Shown here one piece after another: positions 1-10,300 of a stretch of DNA of 64,000 bases; within the stretch, counting starts at the first letter, position 1; every line of letters starts with the position of its first letter. This DNA comes from Puccinia triticina (Eukaryota; Basidiomycota; Pucciniomycetes; Pucciniales; Pucciniaceae): contig NC_070560.1 in assembly GCF_026914185.1 (NCBI RefSeq), forward strand, positions 3,587,501 to 3,651,500, written 5' to 3'. The notes below the pieces were generated by a model that had not been told where the DNA came from, did no database searches, and saw nothing but the letters and a program-made list of their open reading frames with translations. Both the position numbers and the translations under genes were made by a program.

Positions 1-310
1 CCGAAACGGCATGGGGCATCCGTGAGCCCATGTCATCCTGTCATTCAACAATATCATCGGAGGAATACGACTCCCCAGATGACGTGCAGAGGGCATCACG
101 TGATGCGATGGCCCGGATCCGCCGAGCCATGGACGCCGCGGGATGTCAAACGGGGGTGGCATTAGACAAAGTGGCGGCTTGGGAAGCCGCAGAGGCATTG
201 GACGCAGCGGCTCAGCGGCCACAGGATGAATAGCAATAAGATCTTAATCAGATCCATGGACGCCGCGGAGGCATTGGAAGCAGCGGCTCAGCCGCCACTG
301 GAAGAATAGC
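1..310 (+). other. Small ORF end with a partial duplication, possibly linked to the Harbinger element
   Basis: A plus-strand reading frame ends at 233 (from about 30, 67 residues, rich in Ala and Asp). Its last part is repeated downstream: a block around 128-142 and another at 201-220 recur near 256-270 and 281-300, the second copy ending in its own stop at 307. This looks like a short direct duplication of a gene's 3' end. Harbinger elements usually carry a second Myb/SANT-like gene beside the transposase and this position would suit it, but no such domain can be seen and the window edge cuts the sequence. Function unknown. Confidence 0.25.
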
Positions 311-618
311 ATCGCCATATGATTTGATGGATTACTTTAATCACAAGAAGCTAACTACACTAAATAAGACCGGAGCCTATCCCTAATTGAGTTCATGTGT
401 TCAACTGGAGGATTAGGCTGATAGCCAGCTCTGTCCCCAGCGCGCGCATCGGCCGCGGGTACCTTGTTAAAAAGATCCTCATTAGAGCTCCTTTCGTCCC
501 ATACTTGAAGGTAGAGAGAGCCTCGTCTTTGTAAGAGATTATGAAGAATCATACAGGCAAACGTGTTCTTTCTGGCTCGAAGGGGCTTGGCCTTTTGTGC
601 CGTCAGGAGGATCCGGAA

Positions 619-621
619 TCA
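619..621 (-). other. Nonsense codon in the Harbinger transposase
   Basis: TGA read on the minus strand, directly after GQLKN. Coding similarity continues in the same frame on the other side, so this is a point mutation and not the natural end. Confidence 0.8.
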
Positions 622-882
622 ATTCTTCAGCTGACCAAAGGCCCGTTCAACAACCATCCTGGTTGAAGAGTGGATGAAGTTGAAATCCACATTGTCTTTG
701 CGCGCCAGTGAAGGATACGGTACCAGTATCCTGACGTTAGATGGATAGCCGGCGTCGCCTATGAGGTAAGAGCCCTCAGGTATCATCAGCGCAACTGGCG
801 AGGCTGGTGAAAGACTATGACCCAGTTGTGAACGCCAAAACAGTCGGCTATCGTGCATGGAGCCCGGGGCACCCCCGCTGAC

Positions 883-952
883 CTGAACCAAAAGTATCAG
901 TGACCCAAGCTGAACAGCCAAAGGGCAGGGAAAATAGAGCTAATGAATGTAC
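883..952 (-). other. Intron 2 of the Harbinger transposase
   Basis: GTACAT donor and TTCAG acceptor, 70 bp. Splicing joins FHN to VSGGAPGSMHDSR, the expected order around the first two catalytic blocks. Confidence 0.75.
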
Positions 953-1656
953 ATTATGGAAGTTACCGTCACTGTCCACGACGCATTGGAACACAATGGA
1001 CGACCAACTTTTCCTATTGACATACCCTTTCCAGCGATCCTCTGCCGGCATGGCCAACGGGATGTGCGTCCCGTCAATCGCACCAACAATGTCCGGGATT
1101 CCATGCTTCTCTTCAAAAGATGCTTTGATCTCATCCCATTGTTCATGATTGTCCAGACGAGGAAAGCTGGCATCAATGGGAGGGATCAGTCATAGACGTT
1201 GGGAGAGGATTACAGAAGCACACACCTGACGGTATTCAACCTGAACGTCTGCAGGACGGCAGTAACAAACCGCGCAGACGCTTTATCAGCCGTTTCCTTG
1301 CCAATGCTAAAAACGTGGCCAATCGTAACATAACAGGACCCGTGGCCAAGCTGATAAAGGCCAACGGCAACCTGAGCCTCCACGGATAGCGGATCTCCAC
1401 GCCGCAAGGGATCGAGCTGCAAAGTATCTCGTAAGCTGTCGGCTAGCCAGTGGAAATCGGCCAAGGACATTCGGAAATATTCAACAAATCTCGTGTGTGG
1501 CATGAGGGGATCGTTCCATGGCTCCCATCGGGGGGGTCGCTTAAACGCCTGCCGGGTTGCTCGTATATAAACCTCTTTGTGCGGGTGCTGATTGGAGAAC
1601 CAAAAGGCCATCAACTGATTCGAGGTGTTGATGTTGAGGAGCGGGGGAGGTCGCAT

Positions 1657-2229
1657 TGTGAGCAGTGTGGCTTTGGCAGACGACTCAGAAATTGTCTTGT
1701 TCCACCCAGGAGGATACTGGCGCTGCAGAAACCCCAGGAGGCTGGCTATGTATTGCAGTGTGGTGGAGAGGCTCCACGATTAAGCCATGTCCGTTCCAAT
1801 AACGGAGGTGGCTTGCGTGGTACACTGGCTACAGGCTCTTGAGTCTTATGTACACGCTTTGTGGACGCGTGGCATTGGGTGTTTATAACTGCACCCAATG
1901 ATCTGAAATTCAATCAAAAGATATTTGAAAGAAAATAAAATAAAATAAAATTGTAATTTCTTTTGAAAATCTTTTCAGTTACTTTTCGAAAAAATCTCGA
2001 ATTTGCGTTTATAATTGCTGCCTATTTTTTTCTTATTGTTCAACTTTGAAGATCTTGGGTATCCCAGCATAGGGGATAATTGACCCAACATACTTGCGAC
2101 TTTCATCATTTCTCTTCAATTTTCTCCATTGGATCTTCAGAGTTGGGCAGACGTTTGTGTCTATTTCCTAGAGATTCTGAGTTCTTCCTCCAACTATTAC
2201 ATTACCCTCTCTGACTAGGAAAAACAAGC
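1657..2229. other. No gene recognised
   Basis: Sequence upstream of the transposase, becoming AT-rich with A/T runs from about 1900. I see no ORF with family resemblance and no clear TIR. Confidence 0.5.
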
Positions 2230-2299
2230 ATGTTGTGATAAGGCTAAGCAGTACGCCTATCCCTTGCAAGCTCTATTCCCCCCCAAGAGTAGTTCCACA
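2230..2299 (+). repeat. LTR 3'-end remnant related to the Ty3 element at 20.5 kb
   Basis: The stretch around CAAGCTCTATTCCCCC and GAGTAGTTCCACA at 2268-2299 closely matches the 3' end of the 869-bp LTR (CAAGCTCTATTCTCCCC, GAGTAGTTCCACA at 21,400-21,429). The start of the LTR cannot be placed, so this is a fragment or a highly diverged copy. Confidence 0.55.
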
Positions 2300-4269
2300 A
2301 CGCGCGCTTTGAAATTGCAACAGCCCAGGTTGTAGCCAGCTGGCCCAGGGCTCCCTGAAATGAAGGACTTGTGATGAGTGGGGTTTTCATTCCAATTCAA
2401 ACAAGCCCCACCAGAAAGGCTGACACAAAATCCGACCAGTTCAAGCCAGCACAATTCAGCCAGCCTGTCAATTTTCTTCTATGGCAACCCAAACCTCACT
2501 GACACTGCAAAGCCTTACTCCAGGCTGCCGTTGGGCTGTCAGGGTTTCCAAACCGCTGATTGACCACAAACGGTGCCACATGTCCAACAAAAACTCTCAT
2601 GACAGTGTGATGTGCAAACAAGGTCATGAGAAATTGGGTGGCTGACAGTCAGTCAGAGGTGGCTGAAGTGCATCCATCTTTCATATGAAGGATCCATCAT
2701 TTGTGTCCGGACTAACTATGTGCCAATGAATTTGGCCAGAGAAACAGGCACCGGTGGGCAAGACATAGCAATTAGAAAATAGACATTGGTGGTACGTAGA
2801 ATCATTGCTGTTCAAAAAATTTAGAAATTCTGAGGTGAGATAGGTTGGTCAAATTCAGCAGGCGTGTCACTAAAATAAAAATAGGATCAATAAAACTCTC
2901 ACCATCCTCAAGTCATGGCACCGTGTCCTTCATTCCTGAGGATTCCCGGCTGCAACATTCTCTTTGTTCCTGGTGCCTGGATCACCCTTGTTCTGGGCCC
3001 CAGAGCTTCTAGCAAATCTTTGTTCATTATTGATCTCCTTCACATTTGCCTTTATGCAGTACCTTTGGAGTTGCAAGTGGAGTAATTTAGATTGAAGGTT
3101 TGCATAGCCATCATTGTTAGTGATTTGGTGGTTCAAAATGTCCAGGAAACATTTGCGGTCTGCAGAGTGGATTGACAATATGTTGCTTAAGAGGAGAGCT
3201 TTGACAAAATTGGACTCTAACTTTCAGACTTGGAGATAGAAATGATTGTACAGCTTGTTGCCAAGTTCTCAAGTTGGCTATCTGGAAGACGTTCTGAGCT
3301 TAAAACCGGGAGAAATTTATGCATAGTAGTGATACACTCAACTGGCAATCCAGGTGGATTGATGACCTTCATGATGTTGGATGGCTTGGATATGCCGGAG
3401 ATTTGGCAGGCAGCATTGGCATTGGCATTTTTTTTTTTTCAATTTGTGTGAGCCCTGTTTGATTTGACAGAGAAGGCTCACAATTTGTTGAGCAGGACCT
3501 TCAGCTTGCCCTTGCAACCTAGCAACCAATAATTGGATGGAATGGAGTGTTGTGATGATCCCACCCCCAGCAGGAGTTGTGCTGGCAGTTGAGCCTGAAG
3601 GCAGTAAATAAGGTCAAAACAGAGTCATAAATTGAGCCTGTTACATCTAAAGATTGCACACCTGTGTCCATGGCAGAAGGAGGTACTGATCAGGATGGAA
3701 GAAGTGTAATCACTCATTTGGTAATAATAAATAATGAGATGGAAGATATTCAAGATGCTTTGGAGAGAAGCTCTAGAGAAACATTCCAAAGCACTGCAGC
3801 ACCAGGATATTTCAGAAGCATCAGAGAGACAGCTTCAAAGGGATGCATTTTCCAAGTATCAAGATTGTGAAGAATTGCTGTAATGTGAAATATTGCAAGC
3901 AGGTTAGTAATGAACATGCAGTGGCATACTGCTGATCACCTGTCCTTTGGCTGTTTAAAACACATTCTGATTCACCAAGAGTCTGCCTGCAGGCATGCCA
4001 AATTGATTACACTTATCCATTGATGTTGCATGCACCAGACCTTTTGGTCCTCAACTTTGCCATGTCCCTCAATTGCAGACGCAACATGGTGGATCTGGAG
4101 GAGGGCCCCAGCAGGGTCTCTGTCGCCCAGAGACAAAGGTTCAAGCTTCCTGTAATGGGCACCTGCTTGCCAACATAGGAGGACTGATTTGTTTCAGTTT
4201 GCCAAGAAACACCCATGTTCAGATGCGTAAAGGGTGGCTCTCTAACCATTTATTTTAATTTGTTCTTAA
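2300..4269. other. No gene recognised
   Basis: Mixed-composition DNA with only short uncharacterised ORFs on both strands. No recognisable protein domain or element boundary was found. Confidence 0.45.
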
Positions 4270-4622
4270 GAGCATCTCCAGCAGTCCGGGGGTAGTGCTG
4301 ACTTAAACAGGCTGTGGCTTGGGTCGCACCAATTTTTGCTTACTCAAGTGGTCCATGTGCTTTTGAAGGTCCAGCCAACCTCATCCTTCACAATACAACC
4401 AGCATTCCCTGTTGGGTGGCCCTTGTGCAAGAAGTTACTTTTTGATGGAAGCATAAAAAATGTATCATTTTTGCCTCAGGCCTGCTACATTCCCATGTCA
4501 ATAGCAGCCTGTGGAAGCCAGCGGCAGGTTCAGAGACTTGGAAATCTCTGAGAGATTTTAAAAAAGTGAATCTCTTCCTGCCAAAAGTAGCGCAATCCAC
4601 CCCCGGACTGCTGGAGATGCTC
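4270..4622. mobile_element. Harbinger-type MITE, 353 bp
   Basis: Perfect 24-bp terminal inverted repeats: GAGCATCTCCAGCAGTCC plus GGGGGT at 4270-4293, and the reverse complement at 4599-4622. Flanks are TAA on the left and TCA on the right, a decayed version of the 3-bp TWA duplication typical of Harbinger elements. A second member with perfect TTA duplications is at 63,429-63,709. No coding capacity. Confidence 0.8.
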
Positions 4623-4840
4623 TCATACTGTACTTGTCCTTCCACAGTCCACCCACCAGATGTGACTCACTTTTGGCAGCCCAATAATTCTTCTGACTTC
4701 GCAAGGACATGCATTGTGGTGGCAGATTGGGGCCTTTGGACTCATTGGTGCCCATAATACTGTCCGGGGGGATTAACATAGTTCCAAGTGTCCTGACCAA
4801 GTTCTTTGGGATTAGGCGCACGTAGTGCTTCACAATATCC
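4623..4840. other. No gene recognised
   Basis: Spacer between the MITE and the TAGC-rich patch. Nothing recognisable. Confidence 0.4.
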
Positions 4841-5530
4841 AATGGTGGGCTGCTACTTGTTAATGTAGTGGTAATTGTTTTTAGTAAAAACTCACAGAGT
4901 TAGTGGGACTTTATGCCACAACACTTAACCTGTAGCGTAGCTTGTTGTTTCTGGACTAACACTAAAAAATATGTTAGTACAGAAAAAACATTGCAACACT
5001 AACTGTTAGCATAGCGGATTGACCCCTAACAGATTTTTGCCCCCTGGTAGCGTAGCGCATTGATTGCTGACAGAAGTTTTCCCCTGGTAGTGTCACACAA
5101 TAAACTCCCTGCTATTCTAGGGTTGGAAAAAGGAAAAACTGGGCTGTTGCTGCCAATTTTTATACCCAGGAGGCCACTAACATTTAGTGTAGCTTTATTA
5201 TAGGCTAATGCTACCCACAAAAAATGTAGTGTTTGCAGCTGTTGAAAAAAACTGCTAACACTTGAACAGACAAGAAGATGGATATTGTCACACACACAAC
5301 GGAAAACTTGTTTTCCGGGCTGAAGACTTGGTCTCAGATGTCTAGCAAGTGTCACGGAGTGTAACCTATTGGTTAGGTTACAACAACGCTGCACTGGCCC
5401 TTTTTTGTGCTTTTCTTCTTTTTGAGTAGCATTAGTGGGATGAATCCAGCCACTAACAGTAACTTTCACATAGCATAGCTAAAAGACCTAACATATGCTA
5501 TGCTACAGCTGCTGTTAGCGTTGCTGGCCC
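4841..5530. repeat. TAGCG/CGCTA-rich repeat patch
   Basis: Words such as GTAGCGTAGC, TTAGTGTAGC and CATAGCATAGC recur over about 690 bp, alternating orientation, with CTAACA/TGTTAG words between them. Similar patches lie at 18,490-18,612, 31,250-31,390 and 46,940-47,270. This looks like a dispersed non-coding repeat family. No element ends could be fixed. Confidence 0.5.
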
Positions 5531-6478
5531 ATCATTGTCCAAGGTGGAGTCTGAGGGATATTAATTTGATAGTATACTGGCAGCAATATATTTTATCCTC
5601 TTTCATCTGGATTCTGCCTGTAAAAGAAATTCAGATTTAATAGGGGTCTACAAGATGAATGATCTGATTATTCCCATTTTGGTGGAATCCGGAAAAGATG
5701 GGGTTAAGAAAGACACTTTGGGTTTTGTGACAAGAAAGCTAAGACTGGCATTGAAAAAAGTAGGAGAACATCATTAATAGCCGTAAATGGCCAGCAGTGC
5801 CTTGGGCTCCACTGGTTGGGTTTGGAATGGAAGCCTGAACAAAAAGGGAACACGTGTAGTATGCCAATAAAAGACAAAGCCTAATCTTGAATGGTGTGGC
5901 GTACCAGAAGGGACTACATCATAGCAAACAATTAGCAGGAGTGACGTGAGTAGTAGAACTCACAAACACTCCTGCCTAACTTGATTGTTCCCCGGCCAAG
6001 AGACAAAGAGAAAGATGCAAAGAGCTGCAATCCTACTGATTGCAGCAAGAACATAAAAAGGGCAACCATTGAGCAAGGAAAGGCCTCCCCAGATTTAAAA
6101 AACACTTTGCTGCCATGTCAGCCCCGCCCTTGCCTTTTCAACTCGTCCACCTGCCTGATGCCGCTTTGGTCTTGGTCTTTTAGTCAATCCAGTATTTTGA
6201 TAGCGGACTTCTCCTGAGAGTAAGTTGACTGTTTTCTTTTCTATTTGGCTTCTATACCACAAAACCCACTCCTGGGGGGAGTTTTTGACATTCATAAACA
6301 CCCCTTTTACCGGGCCCCAGATGACACAGGCACCTAAATACCTCTGCGCAGACCCTAAATGACCTTTGGAGTACACTTAAGCACTGGAGGCACTCCTGGT
6401 CCCTCCGCTACATATTGTTTTTTTCTAAAAATAACTTAGGTTATTTTTTGTCCTCACAAAAATTGTATTGCATGCACC
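5531..6478. other. No gene recognised
   Basis: No ORF with recognisable similarity, no long repeat and no element boundary were seen. Confidence 0.4.
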
Positions 6479-6610
6479 TTAGCACCAGAGCACAGTTGCT
6501 GGTGTAGCTGGAGGAGTTATCAAACTCTTGGCGTCCCCAAGCCTGACAAAAAGGTTTAACAAAGGTTGTAAAAGGCCTTGCTGCTTAGTCTCAATAAGAA
6601 GCCTTTCCTG
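6479..6610 (-). pseudogene. Possible O-acetylhomoserine sulfhydrylase C-terminal relic
   Basis: The minus frame contains FVRLGDAKSLITPPATPA just before its stop. It resembles the C-terminal block of PLP-dependent O-acetylhomoserine (thiol)-lyases, where a Gly-Asp-Ala-Lys-Ser-Leu-Ile run precedes a Pro/Thr-rich loop. The rest of the enzyme is not visible. A shorter relative lies at 58,433-58,480. A short relic at best, and a chance match cannot be ruled out. Confidence 0.35.
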
Positions 6611-6789
6611 CACTATGAGAACTAGTGTTTGCACCAAGGTGATGGTTTGAGAGGTAAGTTGAATGGCATTGGAAACTGTGAGAAATTCTTGCAGGACAAA
6701 GGTGAATCTAGTCCAACCATATAGCTTATGACCTGCGGCAGCCAGTTGGTTGCAAAAGGAAAACATAGTTAGCCTGATCATCAGCATTG

Positions 6790-7608
6790 AACTGTGTTAG
6801 AGATTCTAGCCAACCTTGTGCAGCAAGATGTTTGTCTGCCATATTCCATTGGACTGTAAAAGTTGAGAATAATGAGTTGCAAGATGGAGCTTCAATACTA
6901 ATTTCCCCCAGGATTCTTGGATCTGAGGACCTTCACTTAATTTGTTTCCTGCCTCAAGATGAGGGGCAAATTTGTTGACCTTTCCAATGAGGCAGAGATT
7001 CAATATGGAGACTTTGAGCTGCAACATAAATTCAAGGAGGACACAGGACTCAAGGAAAATAGCAGTACAGCTAGTACTTAAATGGCAGGTTGAGTGGAAT
7101 TTTGGAGATCAAGGGAACTGAGTTTGGGCATCTGGCCATAGGAAATAACAGTCAACAAGGATGGTTATACATAAAATTATGATGAGAAGGATGATGTAAA
7201 AACAGCTCCTTGTTTTGTAAGGCATGTTGAGCTTTATCGAATAACACATTTGAAACAGCTTTCCAGGAAACCTTCATGGGGAAGGTCAGAAAAAGTGTAC
7301 AAATTTTAAGAACCCAGGAATGTAGGCCAACATGTATAAATGTATGTATAAAATGGTTACAGGTTTGAACGGTGAGAAGGTTCTAGCTTAATTCATAGAT
7401 CAGACAGGCCCAATCAAAGCCCAACACCTATCTCATCTCTGGCTTGTCTTCCAAGATCCTCCAGGAAACTGCCATTGTAGAAGTTGACCGCCAAACACTG
7501 GGGACCTTTTGCGTTTTGAAATGCTTGTTGATTTTTGGCAGACTTTATGTGGGATTTTTCAAGAAGTTGATCCGGACCAAAAGCTTTCCAATTGCCCTCT
7601 GTCTTCCT
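6790..7608. other. No gene recognised
   Basis: Only short unrelated ORFs. No domains, repeats or element ends recognised. Confidence 0.4.
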
Positions 7609-7959
7609 TCAAATCGTGAGCTGATCCACCTTTTCCGCTAGGAGTGAGGCCGTCTTGGAGCACCATTTGAGTTTTGCCTTGACTAAAGCTCCGCCTGTTG
7701 CTTCCTCCATGTCTGAGTTACATAGAGGATCTTCAAAGATTGCTTTAATATTGAATTTTGTAGCTTTTGAGTCAAACAAGATCTCATACTGTCTGAGGTA
7801 CCCTTGCATCTCTTCCACCTTGATCTTGTATGCTGGGGCTAAAGAGTATGGAAATTTGATCAGAAATAATGATTGCATAATTTGTTGGAAACTGAAATCT
7901 GGACTTACAAAGGCAAGTGGGCCTGTTTGTTCTTGATTCAAGGGAAAGCACGGCTCCGG
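7609..7959 (-). pseudogene. Spliced gene fragment of unknown function, copy 1
   Basis: Minus-strand exon from about 7838 downwards, containing IKVEEMQGYLRQYEILFD and rich in charged residues, preceded by an intron at 7839-7908 (GTAAGT donor, TTTAG acceptor, 70 bp) and the end of an upstream exon. A diverged duplicate with the intron at the corresponding place lies at 9840-10,300, so the splice structure is conserved and the fragment derives from a real gene. The copy is interrupted by a solo LTR starting at 7960. I do not recognise the protein. Confidence 0.45.
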
Positions 7960-8912
7960 TGTGGAACTCCTAAAAGATCAGGAAAGAGCTGTGAGAGGAA
8001 ATAGTCAACTACACTACTAATAATGTAGAAGACCCTCTTGACTAATGTTGATGGAGAGAGGGTTACACTAAGAAAAAGAAAAGGGTGTGGCTGATGATTC
8101 TCTTTGAATTAGATGACTTTAACACTTTACAAGTTTGAGGTGTATCAATCCTACTAAGTGAGAGAGGAGAAGTGAGATTGGGGGAAAAAGCAGAAGCTCT
8201 TTGGAGTCACTCTGAGATGGGTAATGAGATATATGCTGGGGAATATATAATTTCAGATGGGGTGAAAAGTTATCTAAAGTGAGGTGTGTAAAGGTGCTAC
8301 AGAGAGTGTGGGGGGGAAGGGGCATACAAAGTGTAGTGGGTGAAGGTGCATATAAGGGTGGTGTAAAAGGTGCTACAGAGGGGATGTAGTAGAAAGTGCA
8401 TGATGGGGATACAACATCTAGAGGGGTGTTTATATATGTGAGAAGTACTACAAGGGGGTAATCCATGATGAGCACATGGTAACAGAATCTGAAGATGAGC
8501 AGTAATGATGAAGGTGCAATGACCAAGGAGTGTACATGAAAGGTAACTATCTAGAAGATTAAATAATGATGAGCATTTGGTAATAACTACAAGAGCTATG
8601 AAGGGATGTACTGCTGATTCATTCATATGAAGGGGAAAATGAGTAATGAAGTTATGTAAGATCTGCAGTCTTATGTAGCTATGATACTAATGAATGATGT
8701 ATGTAATAACACTAAGGATATGTATGAAGAAAATACCTGTCAAAACTATACATGCCAATAACTTCTGATCCATTTGGAAATCCTAGGTGAAATGAGTGGG
8801 TGACTAGGGGTAAAATGGGGTGTTAAATCTGAATATGAAGTAATAATGAAGTATTTATGAAGGGTTTAGGTGATATGAGGGTGATAGTATGAACAGGAAC
8901 AGGGTTACCACA
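7960..8912 (-). mobile_element. Solo LTR, Ty3 family, 953 bp
   Basis: On the minus strand it starts TGTGGTAACCCTG and ends AGGAGTTCCACA. Its 3' end shares the TTTTCTTAGTG, CAGCCACACC and GTTCCACA words of the 869-bp LTR at 20.5 kb, so it belongs to a related family. It is flanked by CCGG at 7956-7959 and 8913-8916, a 4-bp target duplication. The duplicated fragment near 10,050 shows the empty site. The internal part is low-complexity, and long minus-strand ORFs at 8119-8626 are by-products. Confidence 0.75.
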
Positions 8913-9839
8913 CCGGCAGGCTGGGAAGAATCACTGTAATTTTCACTGGTGATGTGGCTTGCAAAAGTAGGTGCATCACTGAAGTAGTGATTCTTGCCAA
9001 TGAGCTTGGACCCTGCCCAGAGTCAACGCTGGCTAGAAGAATTCAAGAAAAGCACTACTTACAGGGAGAAGACTAAGATATGCCGCAGTCCAGATGTAAA
9101 CCCCCCTCCTCCTTGATGGTTCACAAGGTGACACAACCCATGTCACACCCTTGTACCTAGCCCAGTCCCATTCCTTCTCTGGCTCAGTAGAGAACTGGCA
9201 CCCTTCTCTCTGAGCCAGGTAAGCTCTTTCCTCTTTTCTCTTCTTCCTCTTGAGTAGAGAGCTGACACCCTTCTCTCTGAGCCAGAAACCCAATCACCGC
9301 TGTGTTTGGTCCCAGAACTGCTCTAGGCTCTCTGTCTTGTCCCTTGCGCCCGCTCCAGCTCACTCTTAGTGAAGGACTAACAGAGTCCTTACACCAGAAA
9401 AGACTCACAATGCAGGGGTGTTGCACTGGACAGATGAGAATTTCCTGTTGTTTCTAGGGCACTCTGGCCATCTTGCAAACATTGAGATTTTGTTGCAGCA
9501 GCAATGCTGGTCAATGCGCTTGCGCCCTCCAGGAGATGACCAATATTGGCCTGATGACCTGAATCTTGTGCTTGTACCAATGGCAGTTCCAGAGCTCTAC
9601 AACTCACCTGCTTGCTAGTAGGCAAAATCTTGTTTTCCAATCCTGTGAGCGTAGCAAGGTGGGAATCATCAGCCATATAACAAGCAACCTTGAAATAATT
9701 GAAATCCCAACATGCATGCAGGATTGTTTGAGGCAATAAGTTAGGCTCTGCAACATTTAGCACACCAACACTGTCTTGGGAAAAGGCTATCAAGCCTGGG
9801 CGTTATTTTTGATCACAAACTAGCTTTTTGTAAAGAGGG
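8913..9839. other. No intact gene; short duplicated block
   Basis: The first part continues the gene fragment broken by the solo LTR. Around 9187-9290 a block with CACCCTTCTCTCTGAGCCAG occurs twice about 66 bp apart. Nothing else recognised. Confidence 0.4.
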
Positions 9840-10300
9840 GTAATATCAGATTTTGTAGCTTTTGAGTTGAATGGGATCTCATAATGTCTGAGGTACCCTT
9901 GCATCTCTTCCACCTTCATCTTGTGTATGGTGGGGCTACAAAGTATGGAAATTTGATATGTTAGAAATAATAATTGCAAAATTTATTGGAAACTACAATC
10001 TGTACTTACAAAGGCAAGTGGGCCTGTTTGTTTTTAATTCCTGTGGTAGTGCAGCTCTGGCAACCTGGGAAGAATCACCATAATTTACATTGATGCCCTG
10101 GCCACCTCGCAAATGTGGATCCATCCCTAAAGAAGTTATTCTTGTTGATGAGCTTGTGCACTCCTGGTGCTTGCCATTGGTGAAACCTATTGTCAAGACG
10201 TATATAAAAGGCCAGAGGTCTTTTGAGCCAGGTGCCACGGTGGTAGTAGTAGCTGATAGCACAATAAACATACCACGCATCACCAGATTGGACAACTTTG
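9840..10300 (-). pseudogene. Spliced gene fragment of unknown function, copy 2
   Basis: Diverged duplicate of 7609-7959 plus the region that follows the solo LTR there. The intron is at 9936-10,009 (GTAAGT donor, GTAG acceptor). Upstream coding-like sequence on the minus strand runs from about 10,295. The downstream exon carries stops, so this copy is decayed. Near 10,050 it reads through where copy 1 carries the solo LTR. Confidence 0.4.

Larger units (their letters stand above)
355..1656 (-). pseudogene. Harbinger/PIF (HARBI1-type) transposase, three exons, one in-frame TGA
   Basis: DDE-family nuclease that would cut and join DNA for a PIF/Harbinger transposon. Exon 1 (1656-1226) holds the N-terminal helical region, exon 2 (1166-953) the first catalytic Asp in VGAIDGTHIP, exon 3 (882-355) the second Asp in YLIGDAGYP and the Glu in VERAFGQLKN. 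Introns are 1167-1225 (59 bp) and 883-952 (70 bp), both GT-AG, and the three exons join in frame to about 390 codons, close to the usual HARBI1 length. The only break seen is a TGA at 619-621, after which the same frame continues through a typical ACMILHNLLQ block to a natural stop at 355. The codon expected there would be CGA, so this fits a C-to-T change. ATG at 1656 is the first in frame after non-coding sequence. No TIRs of the element were found. Confidence 0.85.

Noticed and set aside
8119..8626. Minus-strand ORFs of 109-135 residues
   Set aside because: Low-complexity translation of the solo LTR interior, rich in Pro, Ser and His, with no domain.
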